From Enterocola sp045654205 (GTDB taxonomy: Bacteria > Bacteroidota > Bacteroidia > Bacteroidales > Paludibacteraceae): DNA of 64,000 nucleotides. Where the stretch lies: contig JAZOMZ010000001.1 in the NCBI GenBank assembly GCA_045654205.1, positions 62,001-126,000 on the forward strand, in the 5' to 3' direction. The notes under the pieces were generated by a model. It searched no databases. It was not told where the DNA came from and worked only from the letters and a program-made list of their open reading frames with translations. Shown here in pieces: positions 53,168-62,777 of the stretch (position 1 is its first letter; each line of letters begins with the position of its first letter). A program made the position numbers and the translations under genes.

Positions 53168-55272
53168 AAAGAATTTTAATATATATTGTGTCATTCTTTC
53201 TTATGGCTCAAGTATTTGCCCAATATGAGTCTGCAGGAATGCCATTGAAATATACTCCAGAAAAGCAAGGAAAGAAGCGTAGTGCATCAAGCTTTTTTAT
53301 AAACTTAAATGCTGATACCACAAAAATATCTTTTGATACCCCACGCAGAGAATATATATCAGGTGTAACTTGTCCTGTTGATATATCAATGAACGAAGGA
53401 AATACATATGTAGAGGGTAATATTAAAGTGTGGAGAGTTGGTCTAAACTCTGAAAATGCAAAGGGAATCTCTTTATTTTTTGATAAATTCTTATTGCCTG
53501 AAGGCGGAAAATTATTTGTATATAATCCAGATCAAACAATAATTTATGGAGCATTTACTTCTGCCAATAATAATGAAGAAAATAAATTACTGATTCGTCC
53601 TTTGGCTGCAGATTCTATAATTGTAGAATATCAAGAACCATTTGAAGCACCATTTGAGGCAGAACTTCATTTGTCTCTTGCTACACATGAACTTAGAAGG
53701 GTAAATGCATTTATGGCTTCTAATGAATGTACTCCAGTCGTTTCAAATCAACAAGTAACAGAAAAGATTAAACAATCTGTTTGTTTGCTTTATATGGTAG
53801 GAGCTACCTCTTCTTACTGGGGATCTGGTTCTCTTATTAATAATGCAGAACACAAACCATATATCTTTACTGCTGGACACAATCTAAAAACTGCAGATTT
53901 AGCAACTAGAACTATTTATTATTTTAATTATCAGGTGCCTGCTGTAGATGCAAACTTCCAAGGTTCTAGACAGTTTACAATTTCTGGGTCAACACTTATT
54001 TCTAGAGATGAAAAAGTAGATTTTGCACTTGCAGAACTATATAAGATGCCTCCAGCAGACTATCGTCCATATTTGGCAGGCTGGACTAGAGAAACCCCAA
54101 AAGCTCCTTATGTGTGTATACAACATCCATCTGGGGATATTAAAAAAATAAGTACAACAGATGAGATTTCTGTTTCATATTTTGATACTCCTCGAATTAG
54201 AACATACTGGTGGGTAAAACGTTGGACAGAAGGTGTTACACAAAAGGGTTCTTCTGGTTCTCCATTGTTTGATGCAGATGGTCGTATCATAGGAAACTTA
54301 ACGGGAGGAAATTCTAAATGTGATTCTCCTGTAGATGATTATTTCTGTCAGGTTTCTGCGGCATGGAATTATTATTCTGATGATACAAAACAACTAGCAA
54401 ATCATCTAGACCCCAAAGGTACAGATGTGATGTCTATGGATGGTTATGATCCTTATGCAGCATTGCAAGTAGAAAGAATAAGTAATGTTAAGGTAGGTGA
54501 TAAGGTTACTAATTATATTGTAAATGATACACCGCTTATTGGTCATACCTACGATGGTTTTACAAAATTTGCAGAGAAGTTTGAATTAAAAGAACCTGCT
54601 ACTGTGTATGGTGTGTATATGATGCCATTTTGGGGTAGATATAATTCTTCTATGCCTATTACTATAGAAATTTATTCTGGTCAGGAAGAACCAGAACAAT
54701 TGCTTGCAAGTACTGTAGTGCATCCAACAGAGGCAAACTTCTATAGGTCTGGAACATATTTTGAAGAAGATATAGTAGATTTAGACATGCAAGAAATATA
54801 TGTGCCATTGGAAAGACCTACTGTTGTTACAAAAAACTTGTTTGTAGTTGTAAATATTACATACGATAATCTTACAGAGGATGATATAGTCTCTTTACTA
54901 AGTGTAATGGGAGGAAGTAAATGTACTGCATATTTCTATTATGAGGGCTGGGTACCATTTAATGAATATCTTGTTAGTGGACAAAATTTGAGTATATGGA
55001 TAGATCCAGTTGTTGGCAAGGCTAATGTAACAGATATTGAGGAAGTAGGGAATGCACAACTAAGTTATACGGTATATCCAAATCCAACTCGCGGGAAAAT
55101 TGTTGTAACTCCTTCGTTTGATGGTGAGTATAAGTTGTTTGATATGACGGGGAAAATGGTAGATGCAGGAGTCTATAATAATCAAATAGATATTTCTGGA
55201 AAAGGATTCTATTTATTGGAATTACTTTCAAATACAGGAAAAAAAGAAACTCATAAAATAATCTGCCATTAA
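53164..55272 (+). CDS. Secreted trypsin-like protease with T9SS sorting domain
   Basis: 702 residues. Signal peptide ending VFAQ. A prodomain-like region (to about 200), then a trypsin-fold domain: GSGSLINN and FTAGHNL (His), KVDFALAEL (Asp) and GSSGSPLFDADG (Ser). A beta domain lies at about 440-610. The C-terminus YTVYPNPTRGKIVV ... GKGFYLLELL is a type A type IX secretion sorting domain, so the protein goes through T9SS to the surface or medium. Resembles lysyl-endopeptidase-like Bacteroidota proteases. The last TAA overlaps the recO start by one base. Confidence 0.9.
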   Translation: MKRILIYIVSFFLMAQVFAQYESAGMPLKYTPEKQGKKRSASSFFINLNADTTKISFDTPRREYISGVTCPVDISMNEGNTYVEGNIKVWRVGLNSENAKGISLFFDKFLLPEGGKLFVYNPDQTIIYGAFTSANNNEENKLLIRPLAADSIIVEYQEPFEAPFEAELHLSLATHELRRVNAFMASNECTPVVSNQQVTEKIKQSVCLLYMVGATSSYWGSGSLINNAEHKPYIFTAGHNLKTADLATRTIYYFNYQVPAVDANFQGSRQFTISGSTLISRDEKVDFALAELYKMPPADYRPYLAGWTRETPKAPYVCIQHPSGDIKKISTTDEISVSYFDTPRIRTYWWVKRWTEGVTQKGSSGSPLFDADGRIIGNLTGGNSKCDSPVDDYFCQVSAAWNYYSDDTKQLANHLDPKGTDVMSMDGYDPYAALQVERISNVKVGDKVTNYIVNDTPLIGHTYDGFTKFAEKFELKEPATVYGVYMMPFWGRYNSSMPITIEIYSGQEEPEQLLASTVVHPTEANFYRSGTYFEEDIVDLDMQEIYVPLERPTVVTKNLFVVVNITYDNLTEDDIVSLLSVMGGSKCTAYFYYEGWVPFNEYLVSGQNLSIWIDPVVGKANVTDIEEVGNAQLSYTVYPNPTRGKIVVTPSFDGEYKLFDMTGKMVDAGVYNNQIDISGKGFYLLELLSNTGKKETHKIICH

Positions 55273-55925
55273 TGTTATATTCTACAAAAGGTATAGTTCT
55301 GCGTTTGGTTCAATATAAGGACAATAGTTATATTGCAGAAATTTATACTCAAAGATTTGGTAAGATTAGTTTTTCTGTACATCGTCCACAGAGCAAAAAG
55401 GCAACGATAAGAAATTATCATCTTATGCCTTTTTCTCTTCTTGATATGCAGATAGAATACAAAGAGAATAGAGATATTCAAAAAATACGCGAGGCAAGCC
55501 TTGCTGCGGAATGCTATACAGTGGTAGATAGTCCTGTCAAGGGGCTTATCTGTCAGTTTATGGCAGAAGTTGTGAGCAAAACATTGGAATCAAACAATGC
55601 AGACGATCAACTTTTCGATTATTTTACTTCTTTAGTTTCTACAATTTCTATCTCAGAAGGTTTAGGAACTTTCCCAATAGATTTTCTGCTTGGTTATGCC
55701 CAATATTTAGGTATTTACCCAGATGATGGCGAGTCTAACGAGTTTATTAGAATGATTAGTGCTGAGGAAAAGTTATTAATGTTGCAGGCTTTAGAGGATA
55801 CTTCGGCACTAAGTAGAATGCAAAGACGTAAAACAATAAGTGTTCTTCTTAAGTACTACCAATATTTTCTACCTTCTATGGGTGCGATTAAATCACTTGA
55901 TGTGATTACTGATATACTCGGCTAG
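55272..55925 (+). CDS. recO: DNA repair protein RecO
   Basis: 217 residues. N-terminal OB domain (TKGIVLRLVQYKDNSYIAEIYT; GKISFSV) and helical C-terminal part (SVLLKYYQYFLPSMGAIKSLDVITDIL). Loads RecA with RecR. The C-terminal zinc Cys cluster is absent, as in other Bacteroidota. The last 33 bases overlap tail-to-tail with the glycosyltransferase gene on the minus strand. Confidence 0.88.
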   Translation: MLYSTKGIVLRLVQYKDNSYIAEIYTQRFGKISFSVHRPQSKKATIRNYHLMPFSLLDMQIEYKENRDIQKIREASLAAECYTVVDSPVKGLICQFMAEVVSKTLESNNADDQLFDYFTSLVSTISISEGLGTFPIDFLLGYAQYLGIYPDDGESNEFIRMISAEEKLLMLQALEDTSALSRMQRRKTISVLLKYYQYFLPSMGAIKSLDVITDILG

Positions 55926-56867
55926 GTATTCTTGTTCACTTTGTCCTGGGGTAGGAATGAGTGTAGCATTTTTTAGTTTTCCTAGTGCATATAAATCCAT
56001 AATGCTGCTATAACCGCTACGGCAGATAATCTCATTAGCTTTAAGTATGTGTTCTTGTAACTGTTCTGTGTTCATGTAGTTGTACACAGTTATTTTACCC
56101 ACTTTGCTTACCTTTTGTTCTGCTTCTATTTTTCCTTGAATCAAAATGATGTTTTCGTGTTGATCATGTTGAAGTGACATTAGCAGTTCTTCTTCAAGCA
56201 TTGTGCGTTGAGGTTCCGCCCCTGAAAGAATTGCTAATGCTAAGTTAGGAGTTATGGTTTCACGCCCGTAGGGTGTGCATCTTTTAGAAAATCTTGACAG
56301 CGTCCCAATGTATTTCACATTTCGTGGCTTCTTGTTTGGATGCGAAAGCTCGCCTGCAAGAGACTTATCTAAGGAAGCGAAATCTGGTACCCAACATTCT
56401 GTAAACCTATTTATAATGCTTCTGTGTACACATGCTACAAAAGGTTCTAAAAACGACCATTCCTTTGGTAGTTTTATCATAAGTTGGTGGGTAATGTATG
56501 CAGCCGACACTCTTTTGTGGTATAGACCAAATCTATTGTCGGAGATAATAAAGTCTATATTTTCCTCCTCTACAATGCGTTTAAGTGCTTGATGCTCCTT
56601 AATGCTATAGTAGATAAGCTTAGGAAATGCTTTAATTACTGCCCAGACTTGCGATTTGCCAGCAGAATACTTCATTTTAAATGAAGGGATTTCTATGCTC
56701 TTAAGCTGAGGAAAATGTTGTTGGAGTAGATTCAAAGACAAACCAGAACCGGCGATAATAACATTATCGCCTTGTTCTAAAAGTCTGTTTATAATTGGGA
56801 TTATTCTAGACGCATGACCCAATCCCCAATCTAGTGGTGATATTAATATGCGTCTAGGAGTTTTCAT
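55893..56867 (-). CDS. Glycosyltransferase, MurG/MJ1255-like
   Basis: 324 residues. N-terminal LISPLDWGLGHASRIIPII (nucleotide-sugar loop GLGHASR), middle GSGLSLNLLQQHFP, C-terminal LILSGAEPQ-like GT-B signature (ALAILSGAEPQRTMLEEEL) and a late SGYSSIMDLYALGKLKNATLIPTPGQSEQEYLA. GT-B fold, likely in envelope glycan synthesis; acceptor unknown. Start overlaps the radical-SAM stop by 4 bases. Confidence 0.8.
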   Translation of the reverse strand: MKTPRRILISPLDWGLGHASRIIPIINRLLEQGDNVIIAGSGLSLNLLQQHFPQLKSIEIPSFKMKYSAGKSQVWAVIKAFPKLIYYSIKEHQALKRIVEEENIDFIISDNRFGLYHKRVSAAYITHQLMIKLPKEWSFLEPFVACVHRSIINRFTECWVPDFASLDKSLAGELSHPNKKPRNVKYIGTLSRFSKRCTPYGRETITPNLALAILSGAEPQRTMLEEELLMSLQHDQHENIILIQGKIEAEQKVSKVGKITVYNYMNTEQLQEHILKANEIICRSGYSSIMDLYALGKLKNATLIPTPGQSEQEYLAEYISNHIK

Positions 56868-57622
56868 GGAGTAACTAGTGTATTTAAACCTATTTTCTTA
56901 ACACGTTTTTCAATATCTCTAAGTATATCTTCATCTACGTGCTCTAGTCCTTCGATAGGTACTTTTCTATCTATACTATAGATTTGAACTAGTCTAGGTT
57001 GAATGGTTTTAAGAGCATTTATCCATGCTGTTACCTCTTCTTCTGTGGTATTGTCTATGCCAGGACCTTTCACAAACATAGTTTGTACAATGCAATTGTC
57101 CTTGAACTGCGCAATCTGTGAAATAAGAGTTTCTACATCGAAGTTTGGATTCACAGGTTGGTTTATTTTAAGGATAGTTTCTTTCTTAGCACTGTCAAGT
57201 TTAAGGATATTGTTATCTACTCGTTTAAGAGCAAAAACCACATCTTTGTTCGCTAGTTGCCAAGCATTTGTAAGCACAGAAATTACTGCTTCAGGATAAT
57301 AGGTGTTGCGCAGATGGATTACATCTTCTACTATGTTTTTAAAATCTGGGTGCATAGTAGGTTCTCCATTGCCTGCAAAGGTAAATGTGTCTATAATGGC
57401 ATTTGAGGCTTTAAGCTCTTTTAGTTTAGCTTCAAGCTCTGCTGCAACCTCTTCTCTGGTTGATAGTTTTGTGTCTTCTCTGCCATCTTTGTTTAGTCCA
57501 CATTCACAATAAATGCAGTCGAATGAGCATATTTTCCCATTGTTAGGTAAAAGGTTTATACCCAACGAGTTTCCTAGTCTGCGACTACGGATAGGTCCGA
57601 ATATAGTGGTATTAAATAACAT
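56864..57622 (-). CDS. Radical SAM protein
   Basis: 252 residues. Cluster motif CSFDCIYCECGLN (C-x3-C-x2-C, about residues 33-40), preceded by RSRRLGNSLGINLLP, which is the mark of the MoaA/NifB-like 'wybutosine or glycyl-type' small radical SAM proteins; then FAGNGEPTMHPDF and SVLTNAWQ. No C-terminal extra cluster. Substrate unknown. Runs with argH and the glycosyltransferase. Confidence 0.82.
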   Translation of the reverse strand: MLFNTTIFGPIRSRRLGNSLGINLLPNNGKICSFDCIYCECGLNKDGREDTKLSTREEVAAELEAKLKELKASNAIIDTFTFAGNGEPTMHPDFKNIVEDVIHLRNTYYPEAVISVLTNAWQLANKDVVFALKRVDNNILKLDSAKKETILKINQPVNPNFDVETLISQIAQFKDNCIVQTMFVKGPGIDNTTEEEVTAWINALKTIQPRLVQIYSIDRKVPIEGLEHVDEDILRDIEKRVKKIGLNTLVTP

Positions 57623-58943
57623 TTAATAGTTCTTTTTCTTTTTCTTCTACTTTTTCGAATGGGAATTCTGCTAAGATGCTTTCCATAAGTGCAGAAATCT
57701 TGTCGTTGCAAAGATTTCCAATACTGCCTTCGTGGGTGTGATTAACTGTTTTGTTTGGTGTGAAATTACCTTTTTCAATTGCAAGTCCCACTTGTTTGTA
57801 AGCATCTCTAAATGGTGTGCCCTCTAGAGTAAGTCTGTTTACTTCTTCTACACTAAATATTAGGTCATATTTAGGGTCGTCTAGGATGTTTTCGTTGATT
57901 TTGATTTTTTCAATCATGCTACGTGTCATAGCTAGAATGTCTATCATTTCGTCGAAAAGAGGAAGGTAAACTTCTTTAATTATTTGTAAATCACGGAAAT
58001 AACCAGAAGGTAAGTTATTTATAATCATTGTGATTTGTTGAGGTACACCTTGTATTTTATTACATTTTGCTCTAGTTAATTCAAATACATCTGGGTTCTT
58101 TTTGTGTGGCATAATACTAGAACCAGTGGTGAACTCGTCTGCAAGTTTCAAGAAACCAAAGTTTTGGTTTGTAAACATACAACTGTCAAACGCTAGTTTA
58201 GATATTGTACCAGCCACAGAAGCAAGGGCAGATGCTACTATGCGTTCTGTTTTACCACGTCCCATTTGTGCGTAAACCACATTGTAGTCCATGCTATCAA
58301 AACCTAGTAGGTCTGTAGTCATTTGTCTGTTTAGTGGGAATGAGTTACCATAACCAGCAGCAGAACCTAGAGGGTTGCGGTTTACCACTTTATAAGCACT
58401 TAAAAGTAGTTGCATATCGTCTAAAAGGCTTTCTGCGTATGCACCAAACCAAAGACCAAAAGACGATGGCATAGCTATTTGTAGGTGAGTATAGCCTGGC
58501 ATAAGAACGTTTTTGTAGCGTTCGCTTTGGCTAATCAAACTGCAGAATAGAGCATAAACAGATTCTACTACTTCTTTAAGTTTGGCACGAGAGAAAAGTC
58601 GTAGGTCCACTAGGACTTGGTCGTTTCTAGAACGTCCGCTATGTAGTTTTTTGCCTACTTCGCCAAGTTGCATTTCCACTTGAGAGTGAATATCTTCTAC
58701 GCCGTCTTCAATTACAAACTCGTCTTTCTCAATTTGTTCAAAGATTTCTTTCAGACCTTTTAGGATTGCACTTAAGTCTGTTTTTTCAAGAAGACCGATA
58801 GATTCTAGCATTTTGGCGTGAGCCATAGAGCCTAACACATCGTAGCGTGCTATGTACATATCCATCTCTGCATCTTTGCCTATGGTGTAACGTTCTATGT
58901 CACTATTTACGATGGTTTCCTTTTGCCAAAGTTTGTTTGCCAT
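57612..58943 (-). CDS. argH: Argininosuccinate lyase
   Basis: 443 residues. Signature GSSIMPHKKNPDVFELTRAK (about 270-290), HSRSGRSRNDQV-like SGRSRNDQVLVDLRL at about 101, HLQIAMPSS. Last step of arginine synthesis. Overlaps the radical SAM gene by 11 bases; follows the SRPBCC and pyrE genes. Confidence 0.95.
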   Translation of the reverse strand: MANKLWQKETIVNSDIERYTIGKDAEMDMYIARYDVLGSMAHAKMLESIGLLEKTDLSAILKGLKEIFEQIEKDEFVIEDGVEDIHSQVEMQLGEVGKKLHSGRSRNDQVLVDLRLFSRAKLKEVVESVYALFCSLISQSERYKNVLMPGYTHLQIAMPSSFGLWFGAYAESLLDDMQLLLSAYKVVNRNPLGSAAGYGNSFPLNRQMTTDLLGFDSMDYNVVYAQMGRGKTERIVASALASVAGTISKLAFDSCMFTNQNFGFLKLADEFTTGSSIMPHKKNPDVFELTRAKCNKIQGVPQQITMIINNLPSGYFRDLQIIKEVYLPLFDEMIDILAMTRSMIEKIKINENILDDPKYDLIFSVEEVNRLTLEGTPFRDAYKQVGLAIEKGNFTPNKTVNHTHEGSIGNLCNDKISALMESILAEFPFEKVEEKEKELLNVI

Positions 58944-58947
58944 ATAA

Positions 58948-59364
58948 TTAGTATTGAATTTTAGTAAGTATATCTGCTACTTGGTCAAGACCATTAGCAA
59001 GTTTGTCTTTAATAAACATTTTAATCATAAAAGGAAGGTCTGCCTTGAATGTAATCTTGGCTTTAGTGTCGTAAGGAGCCTTCTCAACTAGTTGAATCCA
59101 AATATTGAACTGAACTGGAGAATTATCTGAGGCAAACTTAATACACTTAAATTCTTCTCTTTCAATTATTTTTACGCCTACTTCGCCCACAGAGTCCACC
59201 TTGAAGCTACAAGTGTCGGCAGTAAGTTTAATATCTTCTGCTTTTATCTTGTCTTGTGGAATGTTTGCAATTATAGGTCTAAGATTTTCTAGGTTAGAAA
59301 GTTTTTCAAAAATAGCTTTAGCATTACTATTAATGTGAACTATCTTGCTTTCAAATGTATCCAT
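58948..59364 (-). CDS. SRPBCC (START-like) fold protein
   Basis: 138 residues. N-terminal FESKIVHINSNAKAIFEKLSNLENL (helix-grip start), alternating strands (KCIKFASDNSPVQFNIWIQL; KITFKADLPFMIKMFI) and a C-terminal amphipathic helix (DKLANGLDQVADILTKIQ). Probably a small hydrophobic ligand binder. No enzyme motif seen. One base after pyrE. Confidence 0.75.
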   Translation of the reverse strand: MDTFESKIVHINSNAKAIFEKLSNLENLRPIIANIPQDKIKAEDIKLTADTCSFKVDSVGEVGVKIIEREEFKCIKFASDNSPVQFNIWIQLVEKAPYDTKAKITFKADLPFMIKMFIKDKLANGLDQVADILTKIQY

Positions 59365-59365
59365 A

Positions 59366-60004
59366 TTAATCTTTTTTCCAGTTTGCTGGATCTTTACGCC
59401 ATTCTTGTAGGGTTGGAAGCATTTCTTCGCTAATGTAATTGGTATCTAAAGCCAATTTAAGCACAGCTTCGTAGTTTGAAAGTGTGGTAAGTTCTACGTT
59501 TGCCGCAGCAAATTGTTCTTGTGCTACTGGGAAACCATATGTAAAGATAGCAACCATACCTAGTACGTTACATTTCTTTTCGTTTCTTAGAGCAGCAACA
59601 GCTTTTAAACTACTACCACCAGTAGAGATAAGGTCTTCTACTACAACAACTTTTTTACCTTCTTCTAGATAGCCTTCTACTAGGTTTTCCATTCCGTGGT
59701 CTTTTTTAGAAGAACGCACATATACAAATGGAAGACCAAGAGCATCAGCAACTAAAGCACCTTGTGCAATAGCACCTGTAGCCACACCAGCGATAGCTTC
59801 TACATCTGGATATTTTTCTAAAATGATGCGAGCAAGCTCCAATTTGATTAAACTGCGAACATCTGGATAAGAAAGAGTTTTTCTGTTGTCACAATAAATA
59901 GGTGATTTCCAGCCAGAAGCCCATGTAAAAGGTTGATTTGGTTGTAACTTAACGGCTTGAACGCCAAGTAGGCGAGATGCTACTAAACTTTCTACTGTAT
60001 TCAT
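59366..60004 (-). CDS. pyrE: Orotate phosphoribosyltransferase
   Basis: 212 residues. PRPP motif VVVVEDLISTGGSSLKA (about 121-137), Lys/Asp-rich loop YVRSSKKDHG and N-terminal TWASGWKSPIYCDNR. Pyrimidine synthesis: orotate to OMP. First gene of the pyrE-SRPBCC-argH-radical SAM-glycosyltransferase unit. A -7-like TATCTTTG is on the minus strand at 60041-60034. Confidence 0.95.
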   Translation of the reverse strand: MNTVESLVASRLLGVQAVKLQPNQPFTWASGWKSPIYCDNRKTLSYPDVRSLIKLELARIILEKYPDVEAIAGVATGAIAQGALVADALGLPFVYVRSSKKDHGMENLVEGYLEEGKKVVVVEDLISTGGSSLKAVAALRNEKKCNVLGMVAIFTYGFPVAQEQFAAANVELTTLSNYEAVLKLALDTNYISEEMLPTLQEWRKDPANWKKD

Positions 60005-60081
60005 TTTGTAATATTTTTATATGTCTATTTCTGCAAAGATACAACAGAAAAATGAAAAGTTAAATAAATTTTAATACTGAT

Positions 60082-60112
60082 TTTGTCAATATGAAAAAAT
60101 AACGTAAATTTG
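60082..60112 (+). promoter_or_regulatory. Promoter of the phosphohexomutase gene
   Basis: TTTG (60082-60085), 19-base spacer, TAAATTTG (60105-60112), 22 bases before the ATG. Good match to the Bacteroidota consensus. Confidence 0.75.
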
Positions 60113-60134
60113 CCGTATAAATTTTGAAAAATAT

Positions 60135-61877
60135 ATGGAAAACAATTTAATCAATGATGTAAAGAAGAAGGCTCAAGTATGGTTAGATGGTAACTATGAT
60201 GAGGCTACAAAAAGTGCAGTTCGTGCTATGCTAGAAAACTCTGATACAACTGATTTAGTGGAATCTTTCTACAAAGATCTAGAGTTTGGTACAGGTGGTT
60301 TAAGAGGCATTATGGGTGTAGGTACAAACCGCATGAATATATATACTGTAGGTAGTGCTACACAAGGTTTAAGCAATTACCTTAAAAAAGAATTTGCAGG
60401 AAGCGAAATTAGCGTAGTTGTAGGTCACGATAGCCGCAACAATAGCCGTCTTTTCGCAGAAAGCGCAGCAGATATTTTCTCTGCAAACGGTATTAAAGTA
60501 TATTTATTTGAATCACTTCGTCCTACTCCAGAAATTTCATTTGCTATCCGTCATTTAGGTTGCCAAAGTGGTATCGTAATTACCGCTAGCCACAACCCAA
60601 AAGAATACAACGGTTATAAAGCATATTGGTCTGATGGTGCGCAAGTTATCGCTCCACACGACCACAATATTATCAACGAAGTAAACAAAATCAAATCTGT
60701 TGATGAAATTAAGTTTGAAGGCAACAAAGAACTTATCCAAATCATTGGCGAAGATATCGATAGCGTTTACCTAGACAAAATTAGCAAACTTACACTTTCT
60801 CCTGAGTCTATCAAGAGAAACAAAGACATGAAGATTGTTTATACCCCAATCCACGGTACTGGTATAACAGTGATTCCTCGTGCTCTTAAAATGTATGGTT
60901 TCGAAAATATTATCGACGTGCCAGAGCAAAACGTTATTTCTGGCGACTTCCCAACAGTAATTTCTCCAAACCCAGAAGAACCAGCTGCTCTACAAATGGC
61001 TGTTGATAAAGCTAAAGAAGTAGGTGCAGACATCGTTATGGCATCAGACCCAGACGCAGACCGTGTTGGTATCGCAGTGAAAAACGATAAAGGCGAATGG
61101 ATTCTAGTTAATGGTAACCAAACAGCTATGATGCTTGTTTACTATCTAGTAAAACGTTGGTCTGAACTAGGCAAAATCACTGGTAAAGAATACTTAGTAA
61201 AAACTATCGTTACCACAGAACTTATCGCTACTATGGCTAAGAAGTTCAATGTGCCTTATTTCGACTGCTACACTGGTTTCAAATGGATTGCAGCTATCAT
61301 TCGTGAACAAGAAGGCAAAATGCAATACATCGGTGGTGGTGAAGAAAGCTACGGCTTCCTATGCCAAGACTTCGTTCGTGACAAAGACGCAGTTTCTGCT
61401 TGTACCATGATTGCTGAGGTTGCAGCTTGGGCTAAAGACAACGGCAAAACAGTTTACGAACTTATCCAAGATATTTACTTAGAATTTGGTTTCTCTAAAG
61501 AAAAAGGTATTTCTGTAGTGAAAAAAGGTAAGAGCGGTGCAGAAGAAATCAAACAAATGATGTCTGGGTTCCGTGTTGCTCCTCCAAAAGAACTAGCAGG
61601 TTCTCAAGTAGTAGTTATCAAAGACTACAGCACACTACGTATGATCGACGTTCTAGCAGGCAAAACCGAAACTCTAGAAATGCCAGAATCTTCTAACGTG
61701 CTTCAATACTTCACCGCAGACGGTACTAAAGTATCTGTTCGTCCTTCTGGTACAGAACCAAAAATCAAGTTCTATATCGAAGTGAAACTTCCTATCGCTT
61801 CTCGCGCCGACTACGACGCAGTAAATGCGGCTGCGGAAGAGAAAGTACTTGCAGTGAAAGCATCTCTTGGTTTGTAA
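60135..61877 (+). CDS. Phosphoglucomutase/phosphomannomutase
   Basis: 580 residues. Catalytic phosphoserine loop VITASHNPKEYNGYKAYW (about 148-165), metal loop DPDADRVGIAV, sugar loop GGGEESYGF and phosphate loop RPSGTEPKIKFYIEV: all four domains intact. Long type (pgcA/yhxB-like). Interconverts hexose-1- and hexose-6-phosphates. Codon use in the second half suggests high expression. Confidence 0.95.
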   Translation: MENNLINDVKKKAQVWLDGNYDEATKSAVRAMLENSDTTDLVESFYKDLEFGTGGLRGIMGVGTNRMNIYTVGSATQGLSNYLKKEFAGSEISVVVGHDSRNNSRLFAESAADIFSANGIKVYLFESLRPTPEISFAIRHLGCQSGIVITASHNPKEYNGYKAYWSDGAQVIAPHDHNIINEVNKIKSVDEIKFEGNKELIQIIGEDIDSVYLDKISKLTLSPESIKRNKDMKIVYTPIHGTGITVIPRALKMYGFENIIDVPEQNVISGDFPTVISPNPEEPAALQMAVDKAKEVGADIVMASDPDADRVGIAVKNDKGEWILVNGNQTAMMLVYYLVKRWSELGKITGKEYLVKTIVTTELIATMAKKFNVPYFDCYTGFKWIAAIIREQEGKMQYIGGGEESYGFLCQDFVRDKDAVSACTMIAEVAAWAKDNGKTVYELIQDIYLEFGFSKEKGISVVKKGKSGAEEIKQMMSGFRVAPPKELAGSQVVVIKDYSTLRMIDVLAGKTETLEMPESSNVLQYFTADGTKVSVRPSGTEPKIKFYIEVKLPIASRADYDAVNAAAEEKVLAVKASLGL

Positions 61878-61892
61878 AATTTAACCTAAATA

Positions 61893-61933
61893 ATAAAAAT
61901 AATGACCTCAGAAATTTGAGGTCATTATTTTTG
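61893..61933 (+). terminator. Terminator after the phosphohexomutase gene
   Basis: AATAATGACCTCA, short loop, TGAGGTCATTATT then T-run. Similar GACCTCA stem recurs at 63683-63725. Confidence 0.8.
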
Positions 61934-61956
61934 TATGCGCTTGGAGATTTATTATT

Positions 61957-62223
61957 TCAACTTATTACTACTTGAGTAAACCCGTCTCTACGACCATATT
62001 TCTTGGATGTCGCAAAATTTGCGACAACCAAGAAATTAGCCAACTCTTCTTTTAGTGCATTATTAATATGCTTACCAATAGTTTTGATGTCACGTCCAAA
62101 AAGTTGTGCTATTTGTTGTCTGTTCAACCAAACAGTTTCATTTTCCAAGCGAACTTCTAAACTAATACTCTCATTAGGAGAATAAAGAATGATTTGATTT
62201 TGATCTAAATTTTGATTTTTCAT
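61957..62223 (-). pseudogene. Truncated RhuM-like gene remnant
   Basis: 88 residues. The N-terminal part SISLEVRLENETVWLNRQQIAQLFGRD and IGKHINNALKEEL match the N-terminus of RhuM/virulence-type proteins (normally about 330 residues), including the W-L-x-x-x-Q-I-A-x-L-F helix-turn-helix. After VVANFATSKK the match ends and the frame stops within 15 residues. The remainder of the family domain is absent. A perfect hairpin (about 62000-62036) lies in the junction region. Best read as a decayed accessory gene. Confidence 0.75.
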
Positions 62224-62473
62224 AATTACTAAGAATTAAGATTTATAGTTCAGTTAATTAAAACAAAAGTTGCTGTTTGTGGCATTAATTTTACAATCAC
62301 AAACACAACATCAAGAGCTGTTCCTTGTTGAGGTCAAGGGTGTTACAAAGGTAGCAAAAACTAGAGAAATAACAAAACATAAATATAGGCATAATTGTTG
62401 ATACCTGCATGTGAAAACACAAATACCACAGCACACCCTGTAGAAGGGTGTATCTTATGAAATGTTTGATTTT

Positions 62474-62634
62474 TTAGGAGGGATTTTTAACGTGGGCGGT
62501 GCCACTCGCAAAGCGAGTGTGCGCTTGCATTAATATTCTAAACTCTATCAAGATTGTTGTCTTATCAATAAATTAAAGCAAACACCCTGCAGTGCATTCA
62601 GCACTGCGCACCGCCCACGTTAAAAATCTCCTAA
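62474..62634. mobile_element. MITE-like 161-bp element
   Basis: Terminal inverted repeats: left 62474-62502 (TTAGGAGGGATTTTTAACG...), right 62608-62634 (complement, with a 2-base indel), about 27 of 29 positions. Inside lie CACTCGCAAAGCGAGTG and CAGTGCATTCAGCACTG hairpins. No coding capacity. No clear target duplication. Could instead be a large bidirectional hairpin. Confidence 0.6.
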
Positions 62635-62650
62635 TTATTTCATTTAATAA

Positions 62651-62682
62651 TTGTATCAAATAAAAAAATATTTCTAAATTTG
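62651..62682 (+). promoter_or_regulatory. Promoter ahead of the structured leader
   Basis: TTG (62651-62653), 21-base spacer, TAAATTTG (62675-62682). Predicts a start near 62689, which leaves about 324 untranslated bases before the next gene. Confidence 0.65.
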
Positions 62683-62777
62683 TAGGGTAAACATAAAATT
62701 ATTATTGCCGATGATATAATAACGTATTAGTTATACGTACAATTTAAATATTAGGAAAGCGTTTTAGCTTTATTCTG

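Noticed and set aside
62474..62634. Integron attC site
   Set aside because: No integrase and no matching core-site pair (RYYYAAC/GTTRRRY) at the ends; the inverted repeats are too long and regular.
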